A DNA stretch of 48,773 nt from the NCBI GenBank assembly GCA_031290095.1, contig JAITOF010000006.1:1-48773 (forward strand), read 5' to 3'. This document shows, one piece after another, positions 25,232 through 32,912 of this stretch. Within the stretch, counting starts at the first letter, position 1. Each line of letters begins with the position of its first letter. The translations under genes and the position numbers were made by a program. A model generated the notes under the pieces. The model saw only the letters and a program-made list of their open reading frames with translations. It did not search any database and was not told the DNA's origin. This DNA is from Candidatus Methanoplasma porotermitis (lineage in GTDB: Archaea > Thermoplasmatota > Thermoplasmata > Methanomassiliicoccales > Methanomethylophilaceae).

Positions 25232-25293
25232 CTGTGTAACTTTTCACTGGAAACTCGTCCTACTCTGTGTAACTTTTCACTGGAAACTCATCC
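25232..25293. repeat. Tandem 29-bp repeat upstream of the second ATPase promoter
   Basis: CTGTGTAACTTTTCACTGGAAACTCxTCC occurs at 25232-25260 and 25265-25293 with one mismatch (G/A) and a 4-bp spacer, so the period is 33 bp, about three helical turns. Each unit contains TTTC-ACTG-GAAA, a small dyad. It ends 10 bp before the TATA element, the place where archaeal regulators bind. Confidence 0.8.
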
Positions 25294-25302
25294 AGATAAG
25301 TG

Positions 25303-25311
25303 TAATTAAAT
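25303..25311 (+). promoter_or_regulatory. TATA-like element for the second AAA/DUF4143 ATPase
   Basis: TAATTAAAT centred about 27 nt before the ATG at 25334, predicting a leaderless mRNA directly downstream of the tandem repeat. Confidence 0.55.
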
Positions 25312-25333
25312 AGTAATCCAGACATTAGCTGTC

Positions 25334-26659
25334 ATGCTCCGTCGAAAAATTACAGACAACCTCCTGAAATGGAAGGCCAACCCAGACAAGCACCCGTTGC
25401 TCGTCAGAGGCGCCAGGCAGGTGGGGAAGACGTTCATAATCGACGACTTCGCAAAAAAGCACTACAAGAGCTACATCTACGTCAACTTCGAGAGCGGCCC
25501 AGAGTATGCCCGGCTGTTCGACGAGGGCCTTGACAAGAAGACGCTCATGAGGCTCATCTCATCGATGTTCGTCGGAACCCCAATCGTGCCGGGAGACACC
25601 CTCCTTTTCCTGGACGAGATCCAATACTGTCCGAGGGCGTGGGTCGCGTTGAAGTTTCTGTCTGGCGGCGACCTAGACGTGATCGCTACAGGCTCCCTGC
25701 TGAGCGTGAACAAACACGAAGTGTCGTCCTATCCCGTGGGGTACGAGGAGTACATGGACATGTATTCTTTGGATTTTGAGGAGTTCCTATGGGCCCTCGG
25801 CGTCGACGGCGACCTGATTTCTTACGTCGCAGAGAGGACAAGGAAGGGAGAGGCCATAGAGCGGCCAATCGCGGACGCTTTTCAAAAGTACTTCACATGG
25901 CACATGGTGGTCGGAGGCATGCCAGACGTCGTGAGCGACTACGTGAAGAACAACGACTTCAACCGTGTTCTGGCGATTCAGAAGAAAATCGTCGAATCAT
26001 GCAAGTCGGACATATCTAAGTACGCCACAGGCGTGATGAGGACTCGGGCGAGGGAATGCCTTGAAGCCGTTCCGTATCAGATGGGCGACAGGTTCCGGTA
26101 TGTCGAGGTGAAGGACGTCAAGGGCGCCCGCAGGTCGATGTACGACGGCAGCCTCGAATGGCTTATGGACGCAGGAGTCATATTCAAATGCCATAACGTG
26201 TCGGAACCAGCGATGCCGCTGAAGTTCAACAGGAACTTCGACGTGTTCAAGGTGTTCCTTCACGACACGGGCTTGCTTGTGTCGATGATGGAGGCGGAGA
26301 ACATATTCGAGATCGTCAAGGGCAACGTCCTCGTGAACAAAGGGAGGATCGCGGAGAACGCGGTCGCGGGGGAGATAATGCGCAAGCGGGGGGAGCTGAT
26401 GCACTTCAAGCGGAAGAAGAACGACGCGGAAGTGGACTTCGTCCTCAGCCTCGCCGACGGCATAGCCGCGATTGAGGTCAAGTCCGGCAACAACAACAAC
26501 TCCAAGTCCCTCGACGTCCTGATGTCTGACAGGTACAAAGTGCCACGTGGCATCAAATTCGAGATGACGGAAGCATACAAGGACGATAGGGGCGTCGAGC
26601 ACTATCCCCTCTTCGCATGCGCGTTCATCATCCCGGACAGGTCTGGATATGCGCTGTGA
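25334..26659 (+). CDS. AAA/DUF4143 ATPase (AAA_14 family), second type
   Basis: 441 residues. Walker A is VRGARQVGKTF at about residues 24-34 and Walker B is TLLFLDEIQYC near 93-103. ATGSLLS is the sensor-like segment, and a helical linker with GGMPDVVSDY follows. The DUF4143 C-terminal domain ends in a nuclease-like core EVDFVLSLADGIAAIEVKSG, with the D and ExK of a PD-(D/E)XK fold intact, unlike the first ATPase at 9438-10661. The role is unknown; members are common in mobile or defence-linked regions. It stands alone, with predicted leaderless transcription, between two dead Res fragments, and appears intact. Confidence 0.85.
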   Translation: MLRRKITDNLLKWKANPDKHPLLVRGARQVGKTFIIDDFAKKHYKSYIYVNFESGPEYARLFDEGLDKKTLMRLISSMFVGTPIVPGDTLLFLDEIQYCPRAWVALKFLSGGDLDVIATGSLLSVNKHEVSSYPVGYEEYMDMYSLDFEEFLWALGVDGDLISYVAERTRKGEAIERPIADAFQKYFTWHMVVGGMPDVVSDYVKNNDFNRVLAIQKKIVESCKSDISKYATGVMRTRARECLEAVPYQMGDRFRYVEVKDVKGARRSMYDGSLEWLMDAGVIFKCHNVSEPAMPLKFNRNFDVFKVFLHDTGLLVSMMEAENIFEIVKGNVLVNKGRIAENAVAGEIMRKRGELMHFKRKKNDAEVDFVLSLADGIAAIEVKSGNNNNSKSLDVLMSDRYKVPRGIKFEMTEAYKDDRGVEHYPLFACAFIIPDRSGYAL

Positions 26660-26726
26660 GGCGCCCGCGGACGGCGTGCCGAAGAAGTACTGGATCAGAT
26701 GTGGGGCGAAAGGCCGTCCCACATCG

Positions 26727-27148
26727 TTTCATCACCTTGTTTATGAGAGTGGCATAGCTGTCCACTGCGTCATGCACGACGGAACCAGCACTTATCGCCT
26801 TGAAATGCTCACTCGTACAACGTCTCTTGGCTTCCTCAATTGCCCGTAGCCGCATGGATGACACGGGCCCCTTCGTCTTTGCAACGAAGAATACGTGTTT
26901 CACCTCGCCTTCATGAAACACAATCGCCCAGTCGGGGCTGTATTTGCCACAGGGGCACCTATATAGAATCCGCTTGGCAACTTCTCATGGGCCGCGACCT
27001 CTGCGCTCACGTCAATGTCTTTCGCGAAGCTCTCCGCGTTAGCGGAGTCGCAGAGGACATGGCCGTAAAGGTGCTTGGTCGCCGTCCATCGCCCCTCGCC
27101 TCTGAGCATGGCGCGGAGCAACTTGAGATTGACCCATCCCTCGGCCAT
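26727..27148 (-). pseudogene. Frameshifted C-terminal remnant of a type III restriction Res subunit
   Basis: Minus strand. Frame 1 (from about 27148) reads TATKHLYGHVLCDS and then AAHEKLPSGFYIGAP. A one-base shift near 26950 is needed to continue as GKYSPDWAIVFHEGEVKHVF, FVAKTKGPVSSMRLRAIEEA, CTSEHFKAISAG and VDSYATLINKVMK. These are the diagnostic last ~140 residues of type III Res enzymes, including the PDWAIV catalytic Asp. The catalytic Glu of the usual ETKG is Lys here (KTKG), another sign of decay. No ATPase/helicase part is present nearby. Confidence 0.75.
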
Positions 27149-27492
27149 GGTCTTACACGCAGTTGAATCCCGTCCTCAGCGAGACTTCTGTCGCAAACTT
27201 CTGCCTGCCGTGAGGACCGATGCGCGTCAAAGGGATGGCCGCTGCTGTTATCGTTTCGCCGCATCCCATGCCAGATGGTTTCATCGAAGCCGCCTCTCCG
27301 CGGCCGCTTTCCAGCTGTCGCGAGCACCCCCTTCGAGCTTGTTCAGAGTTATTCCGAAACTTTGAACTCACGTAGCGGCGATGGTTGTAACTAGACTCCC
27401 TCTTTATATAGTTTGTAGACGAATTCCGCGCATGGAACGAAGCTCATCAAATGAGTTTTCGACAAAATTTCACTGTAATGAGGAGGATTACA
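27149..27492 (+). promoter_or_regulatory. Junction region and promoter of the acetyltransferase gene
   Basis: The left part (to about 27370) is GC-rich with no recognised gene and may be further decayed Res sequence. TTTATATA at 27403-27410 is an exact TATA box. AGGAGG at 27481-27486, 6 nt before the ATG at 27493, is a full Shine-Dalgarno sequence, the strongest in the window. Composition shifts to AT-rich from about 27440. Confidence 0.55.
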
Positions 27493-28068
27493 ATGATTAA
27501 AAAAATTGAAAGCGCAGATAAATTTGCAGATATGACATTTGAAGAACTGTCGAGAATAAATTGCTTTTCTGAGAATTTAACAGACAGAGCAAGAGCAGCG
27601 GATTTGTTGGAAAGACGCTATTGTTGTGAGATTCGCTGTGCTGATATGGATAAGAGTACATTCTTTGCTCACCATGCACGCGGTTGTACAATTATAGCTG
27701 CAAAAATATGTAAGAATGTTGTGATTTATCAAAACGTTACGATTGGTTCAAATATGCGATACAATAAAATTCAAAGTAAATGGGAAAATGTAGGAATCCC
27801 GATTCTTGCAGAGAATGTCATTGTCGCAGATGGAGCCAAGATTCTTGGTTCAATTACAATAGGTGAGAACACTGTGGTTGGAGCTGGTGCAATCGTTACC
27901 AAAAGCATCCCAGCGAACAGCATTGCTTATGGCGTTAATAAATATAAGCCAAAAAACAGCGATTATGATTTTATATTCAGCCCAAACATGATTTCTGACA
28001 TAGAAATCACGAGAGCGGACGCGGAACATGTAGCTGAATTCAATAAGTCACGGGAATCTAGATCTTGA
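27493..28068 (+). CDS. Hexapeptide-repeat (left-handed beta-helix) acetyltransferase, serine acetyltransferase-like
   Basis: 191 residues from ATG 27493. The C-terminal two thirds show hexapeptide repeats: GCTIIAAKICKNVVIYQNVTIGSN, then GIPILAENVIVADGAKILGS and ITIGENTVVGAGAIVTKSIP, the LbH fold of CysE-like acyltransferases. The catalytic His may be in FFAHHARG. The acceptor is unknown; serine, a sugar or a peptide product are possible. The gene is far more AT-rich than the genome background and has a bacterial-type Shine-Dalgarno, so it is probably horizontally acquired. It precedes a two-subunit ABC exporter by 144 nt, so it could modify the exported compound (inference). Confidence 0.8.
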   Translation: MIKKIESADKFADMTFEELSRINCFSENLTDRARAADLLERRYCCEIRCADMDKSTFFAHHARGCTIIAAKICKNVVIYQNVTIGSNMRYNKIQSKWENVGIPILAENVIVADGAKILGSITIGENTVVGAGAIVTKSIPANSIAYGVNKYKPKNSDYDFIFSPNMISDIEITRADAEHVAEFNKSRESRS

Positions 28069-28212
28069 CAACATGAACTATTTCATTTATTGGTCCACCA
28101 TCATTGGCAAGGTGATTCTCACAGGTTCTTTAAGATTCATGACGTAGACGGTTGTGTATGTTGTTCTTGCTCAACTAAGATCTAAGCAGAATTAGTTACA
28201 GCAGGACCCTAC

Positions 28213-30069
28213 ATGTCGATGGCAACTAAATATGATTTAATATGGAAGCAAGGTAATAACGTGAAAGGTATTTACAAAAATCTCAGACCGAATGAAATGG
28301 CGTTGGTTGGAGTTATTCTGTTATTCGTCGTCATTCAGGTCTGGTTCACTCTTAAGCTGCCTGAATATATGTTTGCAATAACACAGCTCGTGCAGACGCC
28401 GGGCAGTTCTATGAGCGAGATTTGGAAAAATGGAGGGTACATGATTGCATGTGCAATAGGGGGCCTTTTGGCGGCTGTTGCTGTAAGTTATGTAGCATCT
28501 AGGGTGACCGCAGCTTTCTCGCAGAGACTTAGAAGCATGCAGTTCAACAAGGTGGATTCGTTTTCGATGAACGAGATCAACAAATTCTCCATCGCCAGCC
28601 TGGTCACTCGTTCCACTAACGATGTGACACAGGTACAAATCACACTCACCATGGCGTTACAGACCGTAACTCTGGCCCCCACACTCGCAATTTGGGCGGC
28701 CCTCAAGATATGGGGAAAGGGCTTCGAGTGGACCCTCGCCACGGGTATATCCTTGGCCTGCATCATATTATTGTTCATCTTAGTGCTGGCGTTTGTTATA
28801 CCCAAGTTCAGGATGATGCAGACCCTCACAGATAATATCAACAAGGTCACAAGGGAGGGCCTCATAGGACTCCCAGTCATACGCGCATATAATGCCGAGA
28901 AATATCAGGAGGTCAAGTTCGATAAGGCCAATGAGGAGCTAACTGGAACGATGCTGTACACAGCGCATGCGATGGCAATTTTGATGCCTGTGATTTCTTT
29001 CATAATGAATGGGCTGTTAATCGCCATTTATTGGATAGGGGCGGTAGTTATAAGCAATGCGAAACCTGATGAGGCCCTAACAGACTTCTCCAATATGGTG
29101 GTATTCTCATCATATGCAGCACAGATAGTAATTGCAATCATGATGACCATGTCTTTTTTTACAATGATGCCACGTGCGCAGGTTGCGGCAAGGCGTATCA
29201 ACGAGGTAATCAACACTGAGCCATCCATCAAGGATGGGATAGTGACTGAAGCTGATCCAAATCTGAAGGGCATGATTGAGTTTAGGAATGTATGCTTCAA
29301 ATATCCCAGCGCAGCAGATTATGCGCTACATGATGTCAGCTTCTCGGTGAAACAGGGAGAGACAATAGCCATCATAGGCTCGACTGGAAGCGGGAAGAGC
29401 ACCCTGATAAACCTCATACCGAGGTTCTACGACGCGACCGAAGGTCAGATTCTGATTGACGGCGTGGATGTCCGCGAGTATAAATTAGAGACACTTTACG
29501 ATAAGATTGGATACACGCCACAGAGGAGCGTTCTTTTTAGTGGGACCGTGGCTTCCAACATTGCGTTTGGAGAGAACATAAACCGCGAAGCAACAGAGGA
29601 CGACATCAAAGAGGCCATAAGGATTGCTCAAGGACAGGAATTCATTGAGAAGATGGAGGGAGGATACGAGGCGGAGATATCTCGCGGCGGCATCAACATC
29701 TCAGGTGGACAGAAGCAGTGTCTCTCCATTGCGAGGGCGGTATACAAGAGACCAGAGATATATATTTTCGATGACAGTTTCTCTGCTCTTGACTATAAAA
29801 CTGACCGCACCCTTAGAATGACGCTAAAGAGACATACTCAGAATGTCACGAGTATAATCGTGGCGCAACGCATAAGCACAATCATGGATGCAGATAAGAT
29901 TGTTGTTCTCGATGAAGGTAGGGTAGCAGAAATCGGAAGCCACAAGGACCTCCTAAGGAGCTGTTCTGTTTACAAGGAGATCGCCATATCACAGTTCAGT
30001 GAAGATGAATTAGCAGCATATGTGGGGATGAACCATGACAGAAAGCCCCTCCCATCGGAGGCTCCATGA
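28213..30069 (+). CDS. ABC exporter half-transporter with degenerate ATP site (subunit 1)
   Basis: 618 residues: an N-terminal exporter membrane domain with about six helices (residues ~30-310) and a C-terminal nucleotide-binding domain. Walker A is GSTGSGKST, the Q-loop region has YTPQRSVLFSGT, and the signature is NISGGQKQ (canonical). Walker B IYIFDDSFSALD has Asp in place of the catalytic Glu, and the switch motif IIVAQRIST has Gln in place of His. These changes match the degenerate subunit of heterodimeric exporters (TM287/BmrC/LmrC type). The stop overlaps the next start as ATGA. Composition is lower in GC than the housekeeping genes. The substrate is unknown: a drug, lipid or peptide. 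Confidence 0.9.
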   Translation: MSMATKYDLIWKQGNNVKGIYKNLRPNEMALVGVILLFVVIQVWFTLKLPEYMFAITQLVQTPGSSMSEIWKNGGYMIACAIGGLLAAVAVSYVASRVTAAFSQRLRSMQFNKVDSFSMNEINKFSIASLVTRSTNDVTQVQITLTMALQTVTLAPTLAIWAALKIWGKGFEWTLATGISLACIILLFILVLAFVIPKFRMMQTLTDNINKVTREGLIGLPVIRAYNAEKYQEVKFDKANEELTGTMLYTAHAMAILMPVISFIMNGLLIAIYWIGAVVISNAKPDEALTDFSNMVVFSSYAAQIVIAIMMTMSFFTMMPRAQVAARRINEVINTEPSIKDGIVTEADPNLKGMIEFRNVCFKYPSAADYALHDVSFSVKQGETIAIIGSTGSGKSTLINLIPRFYDATEGQILIDGVDVREYKLETLYDKIGYTPQRSVLFSGTVASNIAFGENINREATEDDIKEAIRIAQGQEFIEKMEGGYEAEISRGGINISGGQKQCLSIARAVYKRPEIYIFDDSFSALDYKTDRTLRMTLKRHTQNVTSIIVAQRISTIMDADKIVVLDEGRVAEIGSHKDLLRSCSVYKEIAISQFSEDELAAYVGMNHDRKPLPSEAP

Positions 30070-31868
30070 GCAGCATAATCGTCGAAAAGTCGAACGATTT
30101 CAAGAATACAAGTGTTAAACTGGCTAAGTATTGCAGGTCGGTTGTCCCGATGATTGTTATCGCATTGTTGATGGCAGTCGGCGCCTCTATCTTGGATGTC
30201 ATCAGTCCCAACTGGCTAAAAGATCTGACAGACGAGATAGCCAAAGGTATTTCTGTGGAGGTCGACGGTACGTCACTCGGGTCCATCGATATGAGTGTAG
30301 TCGTGTCGATAGCGATTCTATTGGTCATTTTCTACGTTGCATCAGCGATATTGACGTTAATGCAGAACTGGATCATGGCAACAGTCACACAAAGGATATC
30401 CGGGAAGATGAGGGCAGACATCTCTAAAAAGATCAGTCGCCTGCCGTTCAGCTATTTCAACAAAGCAAGCTACGGAGACGTCCTCAGCCGTATGACGAAC
30501 GATGTAGACACAGTTGGTACGACCCTAAACCAAAGCATCCCCATCCTTATGTCGGCAACAACTACGTTTGTAGGCTCGCTAATAATGATGTTTGTTACCA
30601 ATTGGATGATGGCTGCCGCAGCAGTAGGCGCCAGCCTATTTGGTTTCGGGTTTATGCATTATATAATCAATGGTTCTCAGAAACAATTCGTCGCACAGCA
30701 GAATGATCTTGGAAACATTAATAGGTATGTTGAGGAAACATATGCCGGACACAACGTCATAAGGATATACGGAGCAAGCAGAGAATTCAAAGAGAATTTT
30801 GAGGATATAAATGCTAGGCTATACGAGAGTGGATGGAAATCTGAGTTCTTCTCCAGCATGATGATGCCACTAATGTCTTTCGTAGGCAATCTCGGATATT
30901 TGGCCGTGTGCATCGTTGGCGCTGTATTGACGATAAATGGCGCGATATCATTCGGAGTGATAGTTGCATTCATTGTCTATGTCAGATTGTTCACGTGGCC
31001 TCTCTTGCAGTTCGCGCAGGCCGCTACCAGTCTGCAGAGGATCGCCGCAGCAAGCGAGCGCGTGTTCGAATTTCTGGAGGAAAAGGAGCTTGACGACGAG
31101 AGTCAGAAATTGAAGCGTATTGACAAAGTGAGAGGGGATGTGGAGTTTAGGAATGTCAGGTTTGGATACACTCCAGACAAGATTGTCATCAAGGATTTCT
31201 CTGCCAGCGTAAAGGCTGGACAGAAGGTCGCCATTGTCGGGCCGACTGGCGCGGGAAAGACCACAATAGTCAATCTGCTAATGAGGTTTTATGAGATTGA
31301 CAGTGGAGAAATACAGCTTGATGGTGTATCTACCAGAGAGATCTCTCGCGAGAATGTGCACGAACAGTTCTGCATGGTTCTTCAGGACACCTGGCTGTTC
31401 GAAGGCACAATTAAAGAGAACATCATCTACTCCAAAGAATGCGTTTCTGACGCGGACGTGATAGAAGTATGCAAGACTGTAGGGTTGCACCATTTCATAA
31501 TGACTATGTCCGATGGGTACGACACTGTTTTTGATGATGCAACTGGCATCTCGGAAGGTCAGATGCAACTGATCACTATAGCTCGCGCTTTAATCAAGGA
31601 CTCACCACTGTTAATCCTGGATGAGGCAACAAGTTTTGTCGACACCCGCACTGAGCGCATTGTTCAAGAGGCTATGAACAATCTGACCAAAGGAAGAACA
31701 TCCTTCATCATTGCACATAGGTTATCGACAATCAAGTATGCTGACAAGATATTGGTGATTGACGATGGTGACATCGTGGAGAGTGGGACGCACTCAGAGT
31801 TGATGTCGCGCAGAGGGTTTTATGCAGAACTCTACAACAGCCAGTTCGAGCTGGTCGAAGAAATATGA
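30066..31868 (+). CDS. ABC exporter half-transporter with catalytic ATP site (subunit 2)
   Basis: 600 residues: a six-helix exporter domain (residues ~25-320) and a nucleotide-binding domain. Walker A is GPTGAGKTT, Walker B with catalytic Glu is LLILDEATSFVD, and the switch His is in FIIAHRLST. The signature is ISEGQMQ, degenerate compared with LSGGQ. Paired with subunit 1, this yields one consensus ATP site (its own Walker motifs plus SGGQ of subunit 1) and one degenerate site, as in known heterodimeric exporters. It is translationally coupled to subunit 1 through the 4-nt ATGA overlap. Confidence 0.9.
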   Translation: MSSIIVEKSNDFKNTSVKLAKYCRSVVPMIVIALLMAVGASILDVISPNWLKDLTDEIAKGISVEVDGTSLGSIDMSVVVSIAILLVIFYVASAILTLMQNWIMATVTQRISGKMRADISKKISRLPFSYFNKASYGDVLSRMTNDVDTVGTTLNQSIPILMSATTTFVGSLIMMFVTNWMMAAAAVGASLFGFGFMHYIINGSQKQFVAQQNDLGNINRYVEETYAGHNVIRIYGASREFKENFEDINARLYESGWKSEFFSSMMMPLMSFVGNLGYLAVCIVGAVLTINGAISFGVIVAFIVYVRLFTWPLLQFAQAATSLQRIAAASERVFEFLEEKELDDESQKLKRIDKVRGDVEFRNVRFGYTPDKIVIKDFSASVKAGQKVAIVGPTGAGKTTIVNLLMRFYEIDSGEIQLDGVSTREISRENVHEQFCMVLQDTWLFEGTIKENIIYSKECVSDADVIEVCKTVGLHHFIMTMSDGYDTVFDDATGISEGQMQLITIARALIKDSPLLILDEATSFVDTRTERIVQEAMNNLTKGRTSFIIAHRLSTIKYADKILVIDDGDIVESGTHSELMSRRGFYAELYNSQFELVEEI

Positions 31869-32399
31869 TAAAAAAGGGTTCCCCCGACAAAATGGTGGAG
31901 TTGGGTTTTTGAGAGGGTCGGCGCAGTCATAAGCAGAAATCCTCTATCGTAATGTTGGTATAACCCGAGTTCGCCACATATAGCCGCTTTCACCGACGCC
32001 AGACAGGGCTTGCGCTGAGGATAACGTGTTATTGCGCGACGTACCCCCCCCGCCACTTGGGGCGGGTTGCCTCCGAGGCTTCGCACGAGGCCGCATTTAG
32101 GGCGTACGAACCTCGGAACGACGCGGACATCGCCCTGATCATGGGCGTGAAGTTGCTGTGCGCCTTCCCGGCTTCACGTGTGAAATCCCCAATAGGCCTG
32201 CATCATGGCGCCAATCTGCGTTGTCGCCCACATCGTCCGCCGGCTTGCAAAGGCTGCGTTTCAGTAAATCTCGGCATGTCAGGCGTTTAGATGGTTTTTA
32301 TAGCTTGTGGCTATTGTCTGTGCAATGCGCATCGGGTGTCGTCGGGAGCTGTCTCGAAGCTTCGCACCCGTCCGGTAAACGGTCTCTTCCTTAAGAATC
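31869..32399. other. Intergenic region between the ABC island and the RNA polymerase locus
   Basis: No gene is recognised. CCCGCC/GGCGGG (about 32050-32066) can form a small hairpin next to a run of 8 C. A GC-rich stretch (32060-32160) has a short open frame with a protein-like string (EAAFRAYEPRNDADIALIMG) that I cannot assign and may be decayed coding sequence. TTTTTATAGC near 32294 is TATA-like. Confidence 0.4.
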
Positions 32400-32408
32400 A
32401 TTATATAC
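32400..32408 (+). promoter_or_regulatory. TATA box for tRNA-Lys
   Basis: ATTATATAC centred about 44 nt before the tRNA 5' end, predicting a short 5' leader of about 18 nt. Confidence 0.55.
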
Positions 32409-32447
32409 AATCAACCGTTCATCCGCCTACGAGCTTAAGATATCCAA

Positions 32448-32521
32448 GGGCCTGTAGCTCAGCTAGGTAGAGCATCTGACTTTTAATCAGGTGGTCAAGG
32501 GTTCGAATCCCTTCAGGCCCG
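32448..32521 (+). tRNA. tRNA-Lys (UUU)
   Basis: GGGCCTG pairs with CAGGCCC, discriminator G at 32521, no encoded CCA. The D arm begins GCTC and closes with GAGC. The anticodon arm is CTGAC-TTTTAAT-CAG with anticodon TTT. The T arm is AAGGG-TTCGAAT-CCCTT. No intron is present. It lies 120 nt upstream of rpoH in the same direction. Confidence 0.95.
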
Positions 32522-32641
32522 CTGTGGGTTCTCATGAGCGATCGACGGCCAGATCAAGTATGAGGAAAAAGCATGACGCAGACGAACTTCTTAAACATGT
32601 TTCCCGCGGACCGGGAGCGGGCATTACCGGAAGGTGAATAA

Positions 32642-32908
32642 ATGGCAGCAGACAATATTTCGTTCAACGTACTCAAGCACGTCCTAGTGCCGGAACACCA
32701 CCTCCTTTCAGAGGAGGAGGCCGAAGGGATTCTCAGCCAGATGGGGATGACTCGCGACCAGCTTCCCAAAATAAGGAGCGGCGACGCAGGGGTGAGGGTG
32801 CTGGAGAGCATACACGGCCCCATCGCGGAGGGCCGCGTAGTGTGCATAGTCAGAAAAAGCGAGACGGCGCAGGAGTTCGTAGCGTACAGACTGGTGACAA
32901 AGGGGTGA
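32642..32908 (+). CDS. rpoH: DNA-directed RNA polymerase subunit H (Rpb5-like)
   Basis: 88 residues, the normal size of the archaeal H subunit, which equals the C-terminal domain of eukaryotic Rpb5 and contacts downstream DNA in the jaw. Signatures include [19 protein letters not shown] at the N-terminus, LPKIRSGD, and the final [16 protein letters not shown] at 32632-32637 is the ribosome binding site. It is first in the RNA polymerase operon; rpoB starts 4 nt after its stop. A TATA-like TTCTTAAAC lies about 50 nt before the start. Confidence 0.95.
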   Translation: MAADNISFNVLKHVLVPEHHLLSEEEAEGILSQMGMTRDQLPKIRSGDAGVRVLESIHGPIAEGRVVCIVRKSETAQEFVAYRLVTKG

Positions 32909-32912
32909 ACAA

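Noticed and set aside
25232-25293. CRISPR array
   Set aside because: Only two units with a 4-bp spacer, no spacers of normal length and no cas genes nearby; a promoter-linked tandem repeat is a better description.
32057-32290. Small plus-strand ORF before the tRNA-Lys gene
   Set aside because: Its first 30 residues look protein-like, but there is no ribosome binding site and no recognisable family, and the rest is low-quality sequence; at most a decayed fragment.
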